Shown here piece after piece: positions 56,949-64,000 of a stretch of 64,000 nucleotides of DNA. Every line of letters starts with the position of its first letter. Position 1 is the first letter of the stretch. Source of the DNA: Paralcaligenes sp. KSB-10 (GTDB taxonomy: Bacteria > Pseudomonadota > Gammaproteobacteria > Burkholderiales > Burkholderiaceae_B). The notes below the pieces were generated by a model. It did not search any database, was not told the origin of the DNA, and saw only the letters and a list, made by a program, of their open reading frames with translations. The DNA is taken from assembly GCF_021266465.1 (NCBI RefSeq), contig NZ_CP089848.1, positions 4,154,001-4,218,000 of the forward strand. Reading direction: 5' to 3'. The position numbers and the translations under genes were made by a program.

Positions 56949-58376
56949 ATGAACTTTTTCGAACCTGTGCGGGACCGCAGCCATGGACCGAGCCTGGTGG
57001 ATCAGGTGGTGGCCGCCTTGCAAACGGCCATTCAGACGCAGCTATTGCGGCCGGGCATGGCCGTTCCCTCGGTGCGGCAGTTTGCGCACGATCATGGCCT
57101 GAGCACATTTACCGTGGCGGCCGCGTACAACCGCCTGGTGGCGCAGGGCTGGCTTGGCGCGCGCCCGGGCTCGGCGTATCGGGTAATGCCCGGCCGGCGC
57201 GTCGCGCGGATCGCATCGACCTCATCGGATTGGCACCCTCCCAAGATAGGCGCGTCGTGGCTGCTGGCCGATGTGTTCGCCGATCACTCGATTCCAATCA
57301 AATCGGGATGCGGATGGCTGCCGTCCGAATGGCTCAATGAGGCGGGCCTGCAACAGTCCTTGCGGCAACTGGCGCGGGTGCCCGCCGTGCAGATCGCCGG
57401 CTATGGGCATCCCTACGGTTACGCCCCTCTGCGCGAGCACATGGTCCATGTGCTGGGCGAGCGCGGCATCAATCTGGAGCTTGGCCAGGTCCTGCTTACG
57501 CAGGGCGCTTCGCAGGGCCTGGATATCGTGACCAGAACCTTGTTCCGCGCGGGCGATGCGGTCGCGGTCGAGGTTCCCTGCTATGCCAATCTTCTGCCCG
57601 CCTTGCGCCTGGCCGGGCTCAAGGTGCTGGGCGTGCCGCGAACGCAGGAAGGTATCTGCATTCAATCCCTTGAGGAATTGGCGCGCAACCATGATTTGAA
57701 AGGAATTTTCATCAACACCGTGCTGCACAACCCGACCGGCGCGAGCCTCACCATGGCCAATGCATTCCGGGTGCTGCAGGTCGCCGAACAGCACGATTTC
57801 TGGGTGATCGAAGACGATGTGTCGCGCGATCTCCTGCCCGGCGTGGGGCCGATGCTGCTGGCCTTGGCGGGAACGCAGCGAGTGGTGCATGTTTCAGGTT
57901 TTTCCAAGAGCATTACGCCCTCGGTGCGCGTGGGCTATATCGTATCCAGCATCGAGCTGTTGGGCGAGTTTGCCAAAACCAAGATGGCGATTGGCCTGAC
58001 CTCCACCGAAATGATGGAGCGCACTGTGTACCAGGTGCTGCGCCTGGGGCGGCATCAAGCTCATTTGAGCAAGGTGCAGGATCGCTTGCGGCAGGCGCAC
58101 GATGAGCTGTGCGGCCTGATGGAACGGCATGGCTTTGAAGTCTTCACCCAGCCTCGGGCGGGCTTGTTTTTATGGGCGCGGCCGGCAGCGGGCAAGTGGC
58201 GCGAACAGGGCGCCGCAAAATTGGCCGAACTGGCCCTGAAAGATGGAATCTGGCTGGCTCCGGGGTCTTATTTCGACCCGGACCAGATCGACTCGGGATG
58301 GATACGCTTCAATGTGGCGTATTCCCTGAGCCCCCTGCTGTGGCAGTTCATGCGGCGCGTCGGGGCGGCAAGCTGA
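56949..58376 (+). CDS. MocR/GabR-type PLP-dependent transcriptional regulator
   Basis: 475-aa fusion of a GntR winged helix (residues about 10-80, VDQVVAALQTAIQTQLLRPG then SVRQFAHDHGLSTFTVAAAY) with a class I aminotransferase-like domain (about 110-470). The PLP lysine is in VSGFSKSITPSVRVG, and NTVLHNPTGASL is the usual Asn-containing block. Such proteins sense an amino acid through PLP rather than catalyse. It faces the omega-aminotransferase gene, as GabR faces gabT. The ATG at 56949 is preceded by an in-frame GTG at 56943. Confidence 0.92.
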   Translation: MNFFEPVRDRSHGPSLVDQVVAALQTAIQTQLLRPGMAVPSVRQFAHDHGLSTFTVAAAYNRLVAQGWLGARPGSAYRVMPGRRVARIASTSSDWHPPKIGASWLLADVFADHSIPIKSGCGWLPSEWLNEAGLQQSLRQLARVPAVQIAGYGHPYGYAPLREHMVHVLGERGINLELGQVLLTQGASQGLDIVTRTLFRAGDAVAVEVPCYANLLPALRLAGLKVLGVPRTQEGICIQSLEELARNHDLKGIFINTVLHNPTGASLTMANAFRVLQVAEQHDFWVIEDDVSRDLLPGVGPMLLALAGTQRVVHVSGFSKSITPSVRVGYIVSSIELLGEFAKTKMAIGLTSTEMMERTVYQVLRLGRHQAHLSKVQDRLRQAHDELCGLMERHGFEVFTQPRAGLFLWARPAAGKWREQGAAKLAELALKDGIWLAPGSYFDPDQIDSGWIRFNVAYSLSPLLWQFMRRVGAAS

Positions 58377-58404
58377 AGCGCACCCAACCAAGGGGCCTGG
58401 CGTA

Positions 58405-58899
58405 TCAGGCGGGTTTGCGCCGGTACGTGACGAAGTCGTAGCGGTAGCCGTTTTCTTCGGCCTGCGGCAGACGTTCCGTTTCCTGCCATTCGGCCTTGTT
58501 CAAAGACGGAAAGAATGCATCGCCATCGACCTGTGCATGAACCTCGGTGGCAATGATTTCGTGGGCATATTCCAGGGCCTGGGCGTAGATCTGGGCGCCG
58601 CCGATAATGCAGACGCCGGGTTCGGCGCGGCAGGCGGCCAGCGCTTCGGTGAGAGAACCATGGACAGAGGCTCCGCTGGCCGTGAATCCGGGGTTGCGGC
58701 TGACGACCACATTCAGGCGGCCAGGCAGGGGCCGGCCCAGCGAGTCCCAGGTATTGCGTCCCATGATGATGGGCTGGCCGAGCGTGGTGCGCTTGAAATG
58801 GGCCAGATCGCCCGGCAGACGCCAGGGCAGTGTGTTGTTGCGGCCTATGGCCCGGTTTTCCGAATAGGCGACGACGATTCTTACGATGGGAGAGGGCAT
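58405..58899 (-). CDS. folA: Dihydrofolate reductase
   Basis: 164-aa enzyme that reduces dihydrofolate with NADPH. VAYSENRAIGRNNTLPWRLPGDLAHFK contains the Met20-loop region and the folate-binding acid (Asp in GDLAHF), followed by IIMGRNTWDSLGRPLPGR and VCIIGGAQIYAQAL. Length is normal. It lies 11 bp after thyA, so both are co-transcribed; thyA produces the dihydrofolate that this enzyme recycles. Confidence 0.97.
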   Translation of the reverse strand: MPSPIVRIVVAYSENRAIGRNNTLPWRLPGDLAHFKRTTLGQPIIMGRNTWDSLGRPLPGRLNVVVSRNPGFTASGASVHGSLTEALAACRAEPGVCIIGGAQIYAQALEYAHEIIATEVHAQVDGDAFFPSLNKAEWQETERLPQAEENGYRYDFVTYRRKPA

Positions 58900-58910
58900 G
58901 GGCTGTGCAC

Positions 58911-59705
58911 TTAAACCGCTACGGGCGCCTTGATGTGGGGGTGCGATTCGTAGCCGACGATTTCGAAATCGTCGTACTCGTATTCGAAAATGGAGGCGGG
59001 CTTGCGCTTGATATTGAGCCGCGGGTAGGGGTAGGGCGCGCGGGCAAGCTGCTGCTCGACCTGCTCGAAGTGATTGCTGTACAGATGGCAATCGCCGCCG
59101 GTCCAGACGAAGTCGCCCACGTCGAGCCCGCATTGCTGGGCCACCATGTGGGTCAGCAGGGCATAGCTGGCAATATTGAAGGGCACACCCAGGAATATAT
59201 CGGCGCTGCGCTGATACAGCTGGCACGACAGCTTGCCGTTGGCCACGTAGAACTGGAAGAAGGCATGGCAGGGCGGCAGGGCCATATTGGCAATTTCGCC
59301 CACATTCCAGGCCGACACGATCAGCCGCCGCGAGTCGGGGTTGCTGCGTATCTGTTCGAGGACCTGCGTAATCTGATCGATGTGCCGGCCGTCGGGCGCC
59401 GGCCAGGAGCGCCATTGCACGCCGTACACGGGGCCGAGATCGCCGTTTTGATCGGCCCATTCGTTCCAGATGCTGACGCCGCGCTCTTGCAGCCAGCGCA
59501 CATTGGAATCGCCGCGCAAGAACCACAGCAGCTCGATGAAAATGCTTTTGGTATGCAGCTTCTTGGTGGTGATGAGCGGAAAGCCCTGAGCCAGGTCGAA
59601 GCGCATTTGGTGCCCGAACACCGAGCGCGTGCCGGTACCGGTGCGGTCCGTCTTGGTTTGGCCATGTTCGTAGACATGGCGCATGAAGTCTTCGTACTGG
59701 TGCAT
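58911..59705 (-). CDS. thyA: Thymidylate synthase
   Basis: 264-aa enzyme, exactly the E. coli length, converting dUMP to dTMP with methylene-THF. The catalytic Cys is in [13 protein letters not shown]. The phosphate-site arginine is in [12 protein letters not shown] and the dUMP site in [20 protein letters not shown]. Upstream dcd in the window feeds dUTP/dUMP. Confidence 0.98.
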   Translation of the reverse strand: MHQYEDFMRHVYEHGQTKTDRTGTGTRSVFGHQMRFDLAQGFPLITTKKLHTKSIFIELLWFLRGDSNVRWLQERGVSIWNEWADQNGDLGPVYGVQWRSWPAPDGRHIDQITQVLEQIRSNPDSRRLIVSAWNVGEIANMALPPCHAFFQFYVANGKLSCQLYQRSADIFLGVPFNIASYALLTHMVAQQCGLDVGDFVWTGGDCHLYSNHFEQVEQQLARAPYPYPRLNIKRKPASIFEYEYDDFEIVGYESHPHIKAPVAV

Positions 59706-59739
59706 GGTGGGGCAGCGCTATTCTGGCCGCAACGCGTGT

Positions 59740-60162
59740 TCAGGCGTTGACGACGGTGGTTGAGCAGGTGATTTCGGCCGTCTTGGCCAGCATGGCCGAG
59801 GCCGAGCAATATTTTTCGTGTGACAGCTGCACGGCCCGTTCGACGGCCGCCTGCGGCAGGTTCGAGCCGGTAACCGTAAAGGCGAAATGGATCTTGGTGA
59901 ACACCTTTGGGTCGGTTTCGGCACGCTCGCCGCTCAGTTTAACCTGGCAGCCGCTTACAGCGTGCCGGCCGCGCTTCAGTATGAGGACGACGTCGTAGGC
60001 CGTGCATCCCCCGGTTGCCGCCAACAGCATTTCCATGGGGCGCGGCGCCAGATTGTGGCCGCCGCCTTCGGGCGCGCCATCCATGGCGGCAATATGGCCG
60101 CTGCCTGTCTTGGCCACGAACAGCATGCCTTCGGGGCCGCCCCAATCAATCGTACATTCCAT
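59740..60162 (-). CDS. OsmC/YhfA-family protein
   Basis: 140-aa OsmC-fold protein. The two conserved cysteines are in LAATGGCTAYDVVLILKR and LSHEKYCSASAML, as in peroxide-reducing OsmC/Ohr relatives. The short form resembles YhfA, whose function is not settled. It lies 34 bp upstream of thyA on the same strand. Confidence 0.92.
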   Translation of the reverse strand: MECTIDWGGPEGMLFVAKTGSGHIAAMDGAPEGGGHNLAPRPMEMLLAATGGCTAYDVVLILKRGRHAVSGCQVKLSGERAETDPKVFTKIHFAFTVTGSNLPQAAVERAVQLSHEKYCSASAMLAKTAEITCSTTVVNA

Positions 60163-60278
60163 TTCAACCTCGTTGCCTTGTGTCAGATGCTAATCATTGC
60201 CTATCCCGCCGCAAAGCGCAACGCGGCGTGAATAGCCGGATTGCGCGAAGGGATTTCACGGCTTCGGAGCCCATACCT

Positions 60279-60307
60279 GTTTTAAAATTGCACTGTCATT
60301 TTAAAAC
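60279..60307. promoter_or_regulatory. Perfect inverted repeat upstream of the cbb3 operon
   Basis: GTTTTAAAAT at 60279-60288 and ATTTTAAAAC at 60298-60307 form a perfect 10-bp dyad with a 9-nt spacer, AT-rich in a GC-rich setting, about 120 bp before ccoN. It may be an operator. It does not match the FNR/ANR consensus TTGAT-N4-ATCAA. Confidence 0.5.
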
Positions 60308-60427
60308 ATATGGGCGGGCCCATTTCGGTCTCGGTATTGGTGCCGTATTTCACGCCGCGTGCAACGGCCCGGGTTCGCGACATGGGTTTTGGAAGTGAGC
60401 TGATGTTCTTACTTTTATTGGATCGTG

Positions 60428-62092
60428 ATGGATACTGTCACAATATTGCTGCTTACCTTTATCCTGTCGGTTACCGGCCTGTTCATTTTCATCTGGTCGT
60501 TGCGCAAGAACCTGTTCGACGATAACCCCGCGGCCGCCAGAGTTATTTTTTCCGAAGGGGAAATCGGCCGTGTCGAAGAGCCGGCGCTGACCCCAGGCCA
60601 GCTCCAGAGTCTGCAGGATACCGTAGGGGCTCACAAGATGCCCGACGATCCCGCCAAGGTTGCCCGCATGCAGGCGGAATTGGCCAGCCGCATACAGGCC
60701 GATCGTTCCACATCCCTGATTACCTTTGTATTCCTGTCTTGCGCCATTGTCTGGCTTGTTTTCGCCTCGACAGCGGGGCTGATCAGTTCCATCAAGCTGC
60801 ACCAGCCCGACTTCCTGACCAGCCAGGCATGGATGACGTTCGGCCGCATGCGTACCTTGCATTTGAATGCGGTGGCCTATGGCTGGTGTCCCATGGCGGC
60901 GTTTGGCATCGCCATCTGGACCATACCCCGCCTGCTGAAGACCGAACTGGTCGGCGGGCGTTTTGCTCTGTTGGGCTGCATGCTCTGGAATGCCGGGTTG
61001 ATAGCCGGACTGGGAAGCATCGCCGCGGGTTTCAACTCCGGCCTCGAGTGGCTGGAAATACCGTGGCAGATCAGCATATTGCTGGTCATAGGGGGCGCCC
61101 TGATCGGCCTGCCGCTGGTCTACACCTTGCAGAACCGGCGCGTCGACCATCTTTACGTTTCGGTCTGGTACATGGGGGCCGCGCTGTTCTGGTTTCCGGT
61201 CCTGTATCTGGTTGCCAAGATTCCCGGCCTGCATTTCGGGGTCGAACAGGCCACCATGAACTGGTGGTACGGCCACAATGTGCTGGGCCTGTACTACACG
61301 CCCATAGCCTTGGGGACCATCTATTATTTCCTGCCCAAGATCATCGGCCGTCCGATCCAGTCGTATAACCTGTCGCTGCTCGGTTTCTGGGCGCTGGCTT
61401 TCTTTTATGGGCAGGTTGGCGGCCACCATCTGATCGGCGGGCCGGTGCCCGGCTGGCTGGTCACGCTGTCTATCGTGCAAAGCATCATGATGGTCGTGCC
61501 CGTGATTGCCTTCTCGGTGAACCAGCATCTGACCATGCGGGGTCATTTCAAGACCCTGGTTTACTCGCCCACGCTGCGCTTCATCGTCCTGGGCGGCATG
61601 ATGTACACGCTCAGTTCCCTGCAGGGCTCCGTCGAGGCCTTGCGCAGCGTCAACACCATCACCCATTTCACTCATTTCACCGTGGCGCACGCCCATCTTG
61701 GGCTGTACGGGTTTTTCTCGCTGGTCATGTTCGGGGCCATCTACTTCGTGATGCCGCGCGTGATGTCGTGGGAATGGCCGTATCCCAGGCTGATCGCTCT
61801 GCATTTCTGGTTGATCGTGACGGGCTTTGCCATTTATTTCGTCGGCCTGTCCATAGGCGGCTGGCTGCAAGGGCTCGATATGCTCGATCCGGCCAAGCCA
61901 TTCATGGATTCGGTGCGCGTGACCATCCCGTATCTCGAGGCCCGCAGTGTCGGCGGCAGCATCATGACTCTGGGGCATCTGGTTTTCGCCTTTCACTTCG
62001 TGTCCATGGCGTTCCGCAATGGGCCTGCCCGTATCGGGCCCGCCTTGTTCCACAGGCGCACTGCGCCGACCGTTGCGCTGAAAGGAGCCTGA
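60428..62092 (+). CDS. ccoN: cbb3-type cytochrome c oxidase subunit I (CcoN) with CcoS-like N-terminal extension
   Basis: 554-aa heme-copper oxygen reductase subunit of the C family. Low-spin heme ligands are His145 (RTLHLNAV) and His423, heme b3 His421 (VAHAHLG), and CuB His283 (GHNVLG) with His333-His334 (GGHHLIGG). Tyr327 sits six residues before His333, where the cross-linked tyrosine of cbb3 enzymes lies. So the core looks catalytic. The first about 105 residues are extra relative to standard CcoN: a membrane helix followed by LRKNLFDDNPAAARVIF, which resembles the small assembly protein CcoS (helix, then DD-x-x-x-PAxxILF). The ATG at 60428 follows an in-frame GTG at 60425. Confidence 0.93.
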   Translation: MDTVTILLLTFILSVTGLFIFIWSLRKNLFDDNPAAARVIFSEGEIGRVEEPALTPGQLQSLQDTVGAHKMPDDPAKVARMQAELASRIQADRSTSLITFVFLSCAIVWLVFASTAGLISSIKLHQPDFLTSQAWMTFGRMRTLHLNAVAYGWCPMAAFGIAIWTIPRLLKTELVGGRFALLGCMLWNAGLIAGLGSIAAGFNSGLEWLEIPWQISILLVIGGALIGLPLVYTLQNRRVDHLYVSVWYMGAALFWFPVLYLVAKIPGLHFGVEQATMNWWYGHNVLGLYYTPIALGTIYYFLPKIIGRPIQSYNLSLLGFWALAFFYGQVGGHHLIGGPVPGWLVTLSIVQSIMMVVPVIAFSVNQHLTMRGHFKTLVYSPTLRFIVLGGMMYTLSSLQGSVEALRSVNTITHFTHFTVAHAHLGLYGFFSLVMFGAIYFVMPRVMSWEWPYPRLIALHFWLIVTGFAIYFVGLSIGGWLQGLDMLDPAKPFMDSVRVTIPYLEARSVGGSIMTLGHLVFAFHFVSMAFRNGPARIGPALFHRRTAPTVALKGA

Positions 62093-62094
62093 TC

Positions 62095-62691
62095 ATGGAA
62101 AGCGAAATCAAGCTGCTCAGCGGCGCCATGGTGACCCTGGCTCTGGCCACGGCCACCCTGGTGGTGGTGCCTTATATGCAGTTGTCTCATGTCGAGCCTT
62201 CTCCAGGCCTGAAGCCCTACACCTCGCAGCAGCTGCGCGGGCGTGAAGTCTATATACAAAATGGCTGTGTGTACTGTCATTCGCAGCAGCCGCGCAGCCA
62301 GGCGCAGACTCCTGCCGACTTCAAACGCGGCTGGGGCAGGGCTCCGGTTGCCGGCGACTACTATTACGATTCGCCTCATTTGCTGGGCACCATGCGCACC
62401 GGGCCCGATCTGTTCAATATCGGCGCGCGCCAGCCCAGCGCCGACTGGAACCTGGGGCATCTCTACCAGCCGCGCGCCTATACGCCGGGCAGCATCATGC
62501 CTTCCTATCCGTTTTTATTCGAGGTCAAAGACAAGGCTGGCCCGGGCGATAAGGTGGTGAACCTGCCTCCAGGCTTCGCCCCGCCAGGAGAGGTCGTCGT
62601 GGCCAGGCCCGAGGCGGTGGATCTGGTCGAGTATCTGCTTGGGCTCGACCACACTTATCCAGTCAAGAACGATCTGAATCCCGGCAAGTAA
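62095..62691 (+). CDS. ccoO: cbb3-type oxidase mono-heme cytochrome subunit (CcoO)
   Basis: 198-aa membrane-anchored cytochrome c. The N-terminal helix (GAMVTLALATATLVVVPYM) is followed by REVYIQNGCVYCHSQQPRS, the CcoO heme site, and axial Met in GSIMPSYPFLF. RTGPDLFNIGARQ is also typical. AAAGGAG precedes the ATG, which lies 2 nt after the ccoN stop. Confidence 0.95.
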   Translation: MESEIKLLSGAMVTLALATATLVVVPYMQLSHVEPSPGLKPYTSQQLRGREVYIQNGCVYCHSQQPRSQAQTPADFKRGWGRAPVAGDYYYDSPHLLGTMRTGPDLFNIGARQPSADWNLGHLYQPRAYTPGSIMPSYPFLFEVKDKAGPGDKVVNLPPGFAPPGEVVVARPEAVDLVEYLLGLDHTYPVKNDLNPGK

Positions 62692-62742
62692 TCGCCTGCG
62701 CCTGCCAGGCGCGGCGATCCGCCGGATCGAAGGGGAATCATA

Positions 62743-63336
62743 GTGGCGCAAGACAAAATATCGGAAGCCCAGAAGCGTGAAATGCCGGAGCCTTCCGAGG
62801 GCAGCCGGCCCATACCGTGGGCCGTCATCGTTATTGTGGCGGCGGCATTCCTGTCGGCGGTGGCGTATCTTTGGATGACTCCTCAAAGCAATGATCCCAG
62901 CCTGGGAGACCATCGCATCGCGGCGGACTTCGCCGTGGCCAAGTCCAGCTCCACCGGCGCCGTCGATGGCGCGCAAATCTACGCGGCCCAGTGCGTGGCC
63001 TGCCACCAGGCCAACGGGGCCGGCCTGCCCGGCGTATTTCCGCCCCTGGCCGAGTCGGAATGGGTGCTGGGCAAGCCCGAGGTCGCCGCCCGCATCGTGC
63101 TGCATGGCGTTACCGGGCCTCTCAAGGTCAAGGGGGCTACGTACAATGGACAGATGCCCACTTTCAAAGACAAGCTCAGCGACAAGGAAATTGCCGCGGT
63201 GCTGACCCACGTGCGATCCAGCTTTGGCAATAAGGCCGACAAGGTCGATGAGGCCCTGGTCAAGAAGGAACGCGCCGCGACTCAATCCCATGACAAACCC
63301 TGGAACGGCGATGCGGAGCTGGACAGTATGCGGTGA
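62743..63336 (+). CDS. Membrane-anchored single-heme cytochrome c
   Basis: 197-aa protein. A cytoplasmic head of about 20 residues, one membrane helix (WAVIVIVAAAFLSAVAYLW), then a periplasmic class I cytochrome with QCVACHQANGAGLPG and axial Met in YNGQMPTFKDKLSDKEIA. It occupies the place of the di-heme CcoP but has only one CxxCH and a different fold order, so it is probably the electron-donating subunit of this oxidase. The GTG at 62743 follows AAGGGG. The charged C-terminal tail (KKERAATQSHDKPW) is unexplained. Confidence 0.9.
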   Translation: MAQDKISEAQKREMPEPSEGSRPIPWAVIVIVAAAFLSAVAYLWMTPQSNDPSLGDHRIAADFAVAKSSSTGAVDGAQIYAAQCVACHQANGAGLPGVFPPLAESEWVLGKPEVAARIVLHGVTGPLKVKGATYNGQMPTFKDKLSDKEIAAVLTHVRSSFGNKADKVDEALVKKERAATQSHDKPWNGDAELDSMR

Positions 63337-63357
63337 TGCCCGCTTTGCGGGAATCGG

Positions 63358-64000
63358 ATGAAGTCGCTTGTATCCATAGTCCTGGTTTGCGTGCTGGGCC
63401 TGGGAGCCATCTACGCGCAGACCGACGGCTTCTCCGTGGTCACGACGGAGTCGGCTCGCAGGCTGTCGGTGGCAAGTCATCCACGCCAGTTGCCCGATGC
63501 GCTGCTGCAGATGGCTTCGGGTGGCCAGGACACCTTGCTGCATGCCTTGCGGTCCGACGGACGCATTACCGTCGTCAACTTCATTTATACCCGCTGCCTG
63601 TCGATTTGCCTGGCCATGGGTTCGGAGTACCAGCAAATGCAGGCGGCGCTTCGGGCCAAGGGCTTGGCGGGCCGGATCCGCCTGTTGAGCATCAGCTTCG
63701 ATCCCGCCGATACGCCCGGGCAGCTTGAGCGCTACGCGCAAGGCATGCACGCCGATCCCGGCATATGGCAATTTGCGGCGGTACCGCAGGCCGCGCAGCG
63801 GCGCGCATTGCTCGATGCCTTTGGTATTGTCGTGGTTCCGGCGCCGCTGGGGCAGTTCGTGCACAATGCCGCCTATCACATCGTGACGGCCGACGGACGC
63901 CTGGCGCGTGTCATCGACTATAGCGAGCCGCATTCGGTGCTGGACTTTGCGGCCGACCAGGCGCGGCGCAAGAGTGCTTTCATTCCCGGCGCGGGGCATT
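63358..64000 (+). CDS. SCO1/SenC-family copper chaperone (runs off the window)
   Basis: 214 residues visible, no stop before the edge; the domain is essentially complete. An N-terminal hydrophobic segment (LVSIVLVCVLGLGAIYA) anchors or exports it. The copper site is CLSIC within NFIYTRCLSICLAMG and the later His in VHNAAYHIV. SCO proteins deliver copper to the CuA or CuB centre of oxidases, so here it should serve the CcoN-type oxidase encoded upstream, whose stop-to-start spacings (2, 51, 21 bp) indicate one operon. Confidence 0.92.
   Translation, partial: MKSLVSIVLVCVLGLGAIYAQTDGFSVVTTESARRLSVASHPRQLPDALLQMASGGQDTLLHALRSDGRITVVNFIYTRCLSICLAMGSEYQQMQAALRAKGLAGRIRLLSISFDPADTPGQLERYAQGMHADPGIWQFAAVPQAAQRRALLDAFGIVVVPAPLGQFVHNAAYHIVTADGRLARVIDYSEPHSVLDFAADQARRKSAFIPGAGH

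Noticed and set aside
60428-62092. Possible nitric oxide reductase or inactive oxidase because the HFTHFTVAHAH segment has Phe where common CcoN has Tyr
   Set aside because: The cross-linked tyrosine of cbb3 enzymes lies six residues before the CuB His pair, and Tyr327 is present there, so the oxygen-reductase call stands.

Overview
The window looks like a chromosomal segment of a betaproteobacterium of the order Burkholderiales, most likely family Alcaligenaceae (Bordetella/Achromobacter/Pusillimonas-like). The reasons are high GC, two Bug-type solute receptors (a family expanded in these bacteria), a mrp gene next to the metG region, a dcd/biodegradative-decarboxylase pair, a tandem glycine riboswitch ahead of gcvTHP, and the general gene order. 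No rRNA, CRISPR array or insertion sequence was seen. The genus is an inference.

Layout. 1-0.7 kb: the N-terminal part of a tyrosine-type integrase, cut by the window edge, sits just beyond the 3' end of a tRNA-Leu(CAA) gene, so the window probably begins inside an integrated element. 0.8-6.9 kb: a four-carbon acid-sugar kinase and PdxA2-like dehydrogenase, facing a Bug receptor and a cytoplasmic-looking sulfatase, followed by a LysR regulator. 7.0-15.8 kb: eight genes on the minus strand, apparently one operon (DauA-like D-amino acid dehydrogenase, MlrC-like peptidase, complete Dpp/Opp-type ABC peptide importer, XRE-cupin regulator). 16-24.4 kb: mostly housekeeping (DMT exporter, htpG with a textbook heat-shock promoter, ampD, ypjD, ffh, prolyl aminopeptidase, trmB, tRNA-Gly(CCC)). 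24.4-31.2 kb: yghU-type GST, a polar amino acid ABC importer preceded by a 26-codon leader ORF, a CDF metal exporter and a Kch potassium channel.

31.2-46.3 kb: metG and mrp/apbC, neighbours in many proteobacteria, are separated here by a catabolic block (Bug receptor, LysR, hyuB, hyuA). mrp is followed by tamA-tamB, the outer-membrane translocation and assembly module. 46.4-50.5 kb: dcd, an AdiA-type decarboxylase and a YhiN-like flavoprotein in tight succession. 50.5-55.3 kb: glycine cleavage genes gcvT-gcvH-gcvP behind a tandem glycine riboswitch. 55.3-58.4 kb: a 60-codon remnant of an agmatinase/guanidinobutyrase-type ureohydrolase, an omega-amino acid aminotransferase and a divergent MocR regulator. 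58.4-60.2 kb: folA, thyA and an OsmC-family protein. 60.4-64 kb: a non-canonical cbb3-type oxidase operon (CcoN with a CcoS-like N-terminal extension, CcoO, a single-heme cytochrome c, SCO), running off the right edge.

The most interesting items are the D-amino acid/peptide operon with its tandem 11-bp repeat, the leader ORF coupled to the amino acid importer, the ureohydrolase remnant beside a MocR/aminotransferase pair, the atypical cbb3 operon with a perfect inverted repeat upstream, and the integrase at tRNA-Leu. No wholly new system is proven by the sequence alone.
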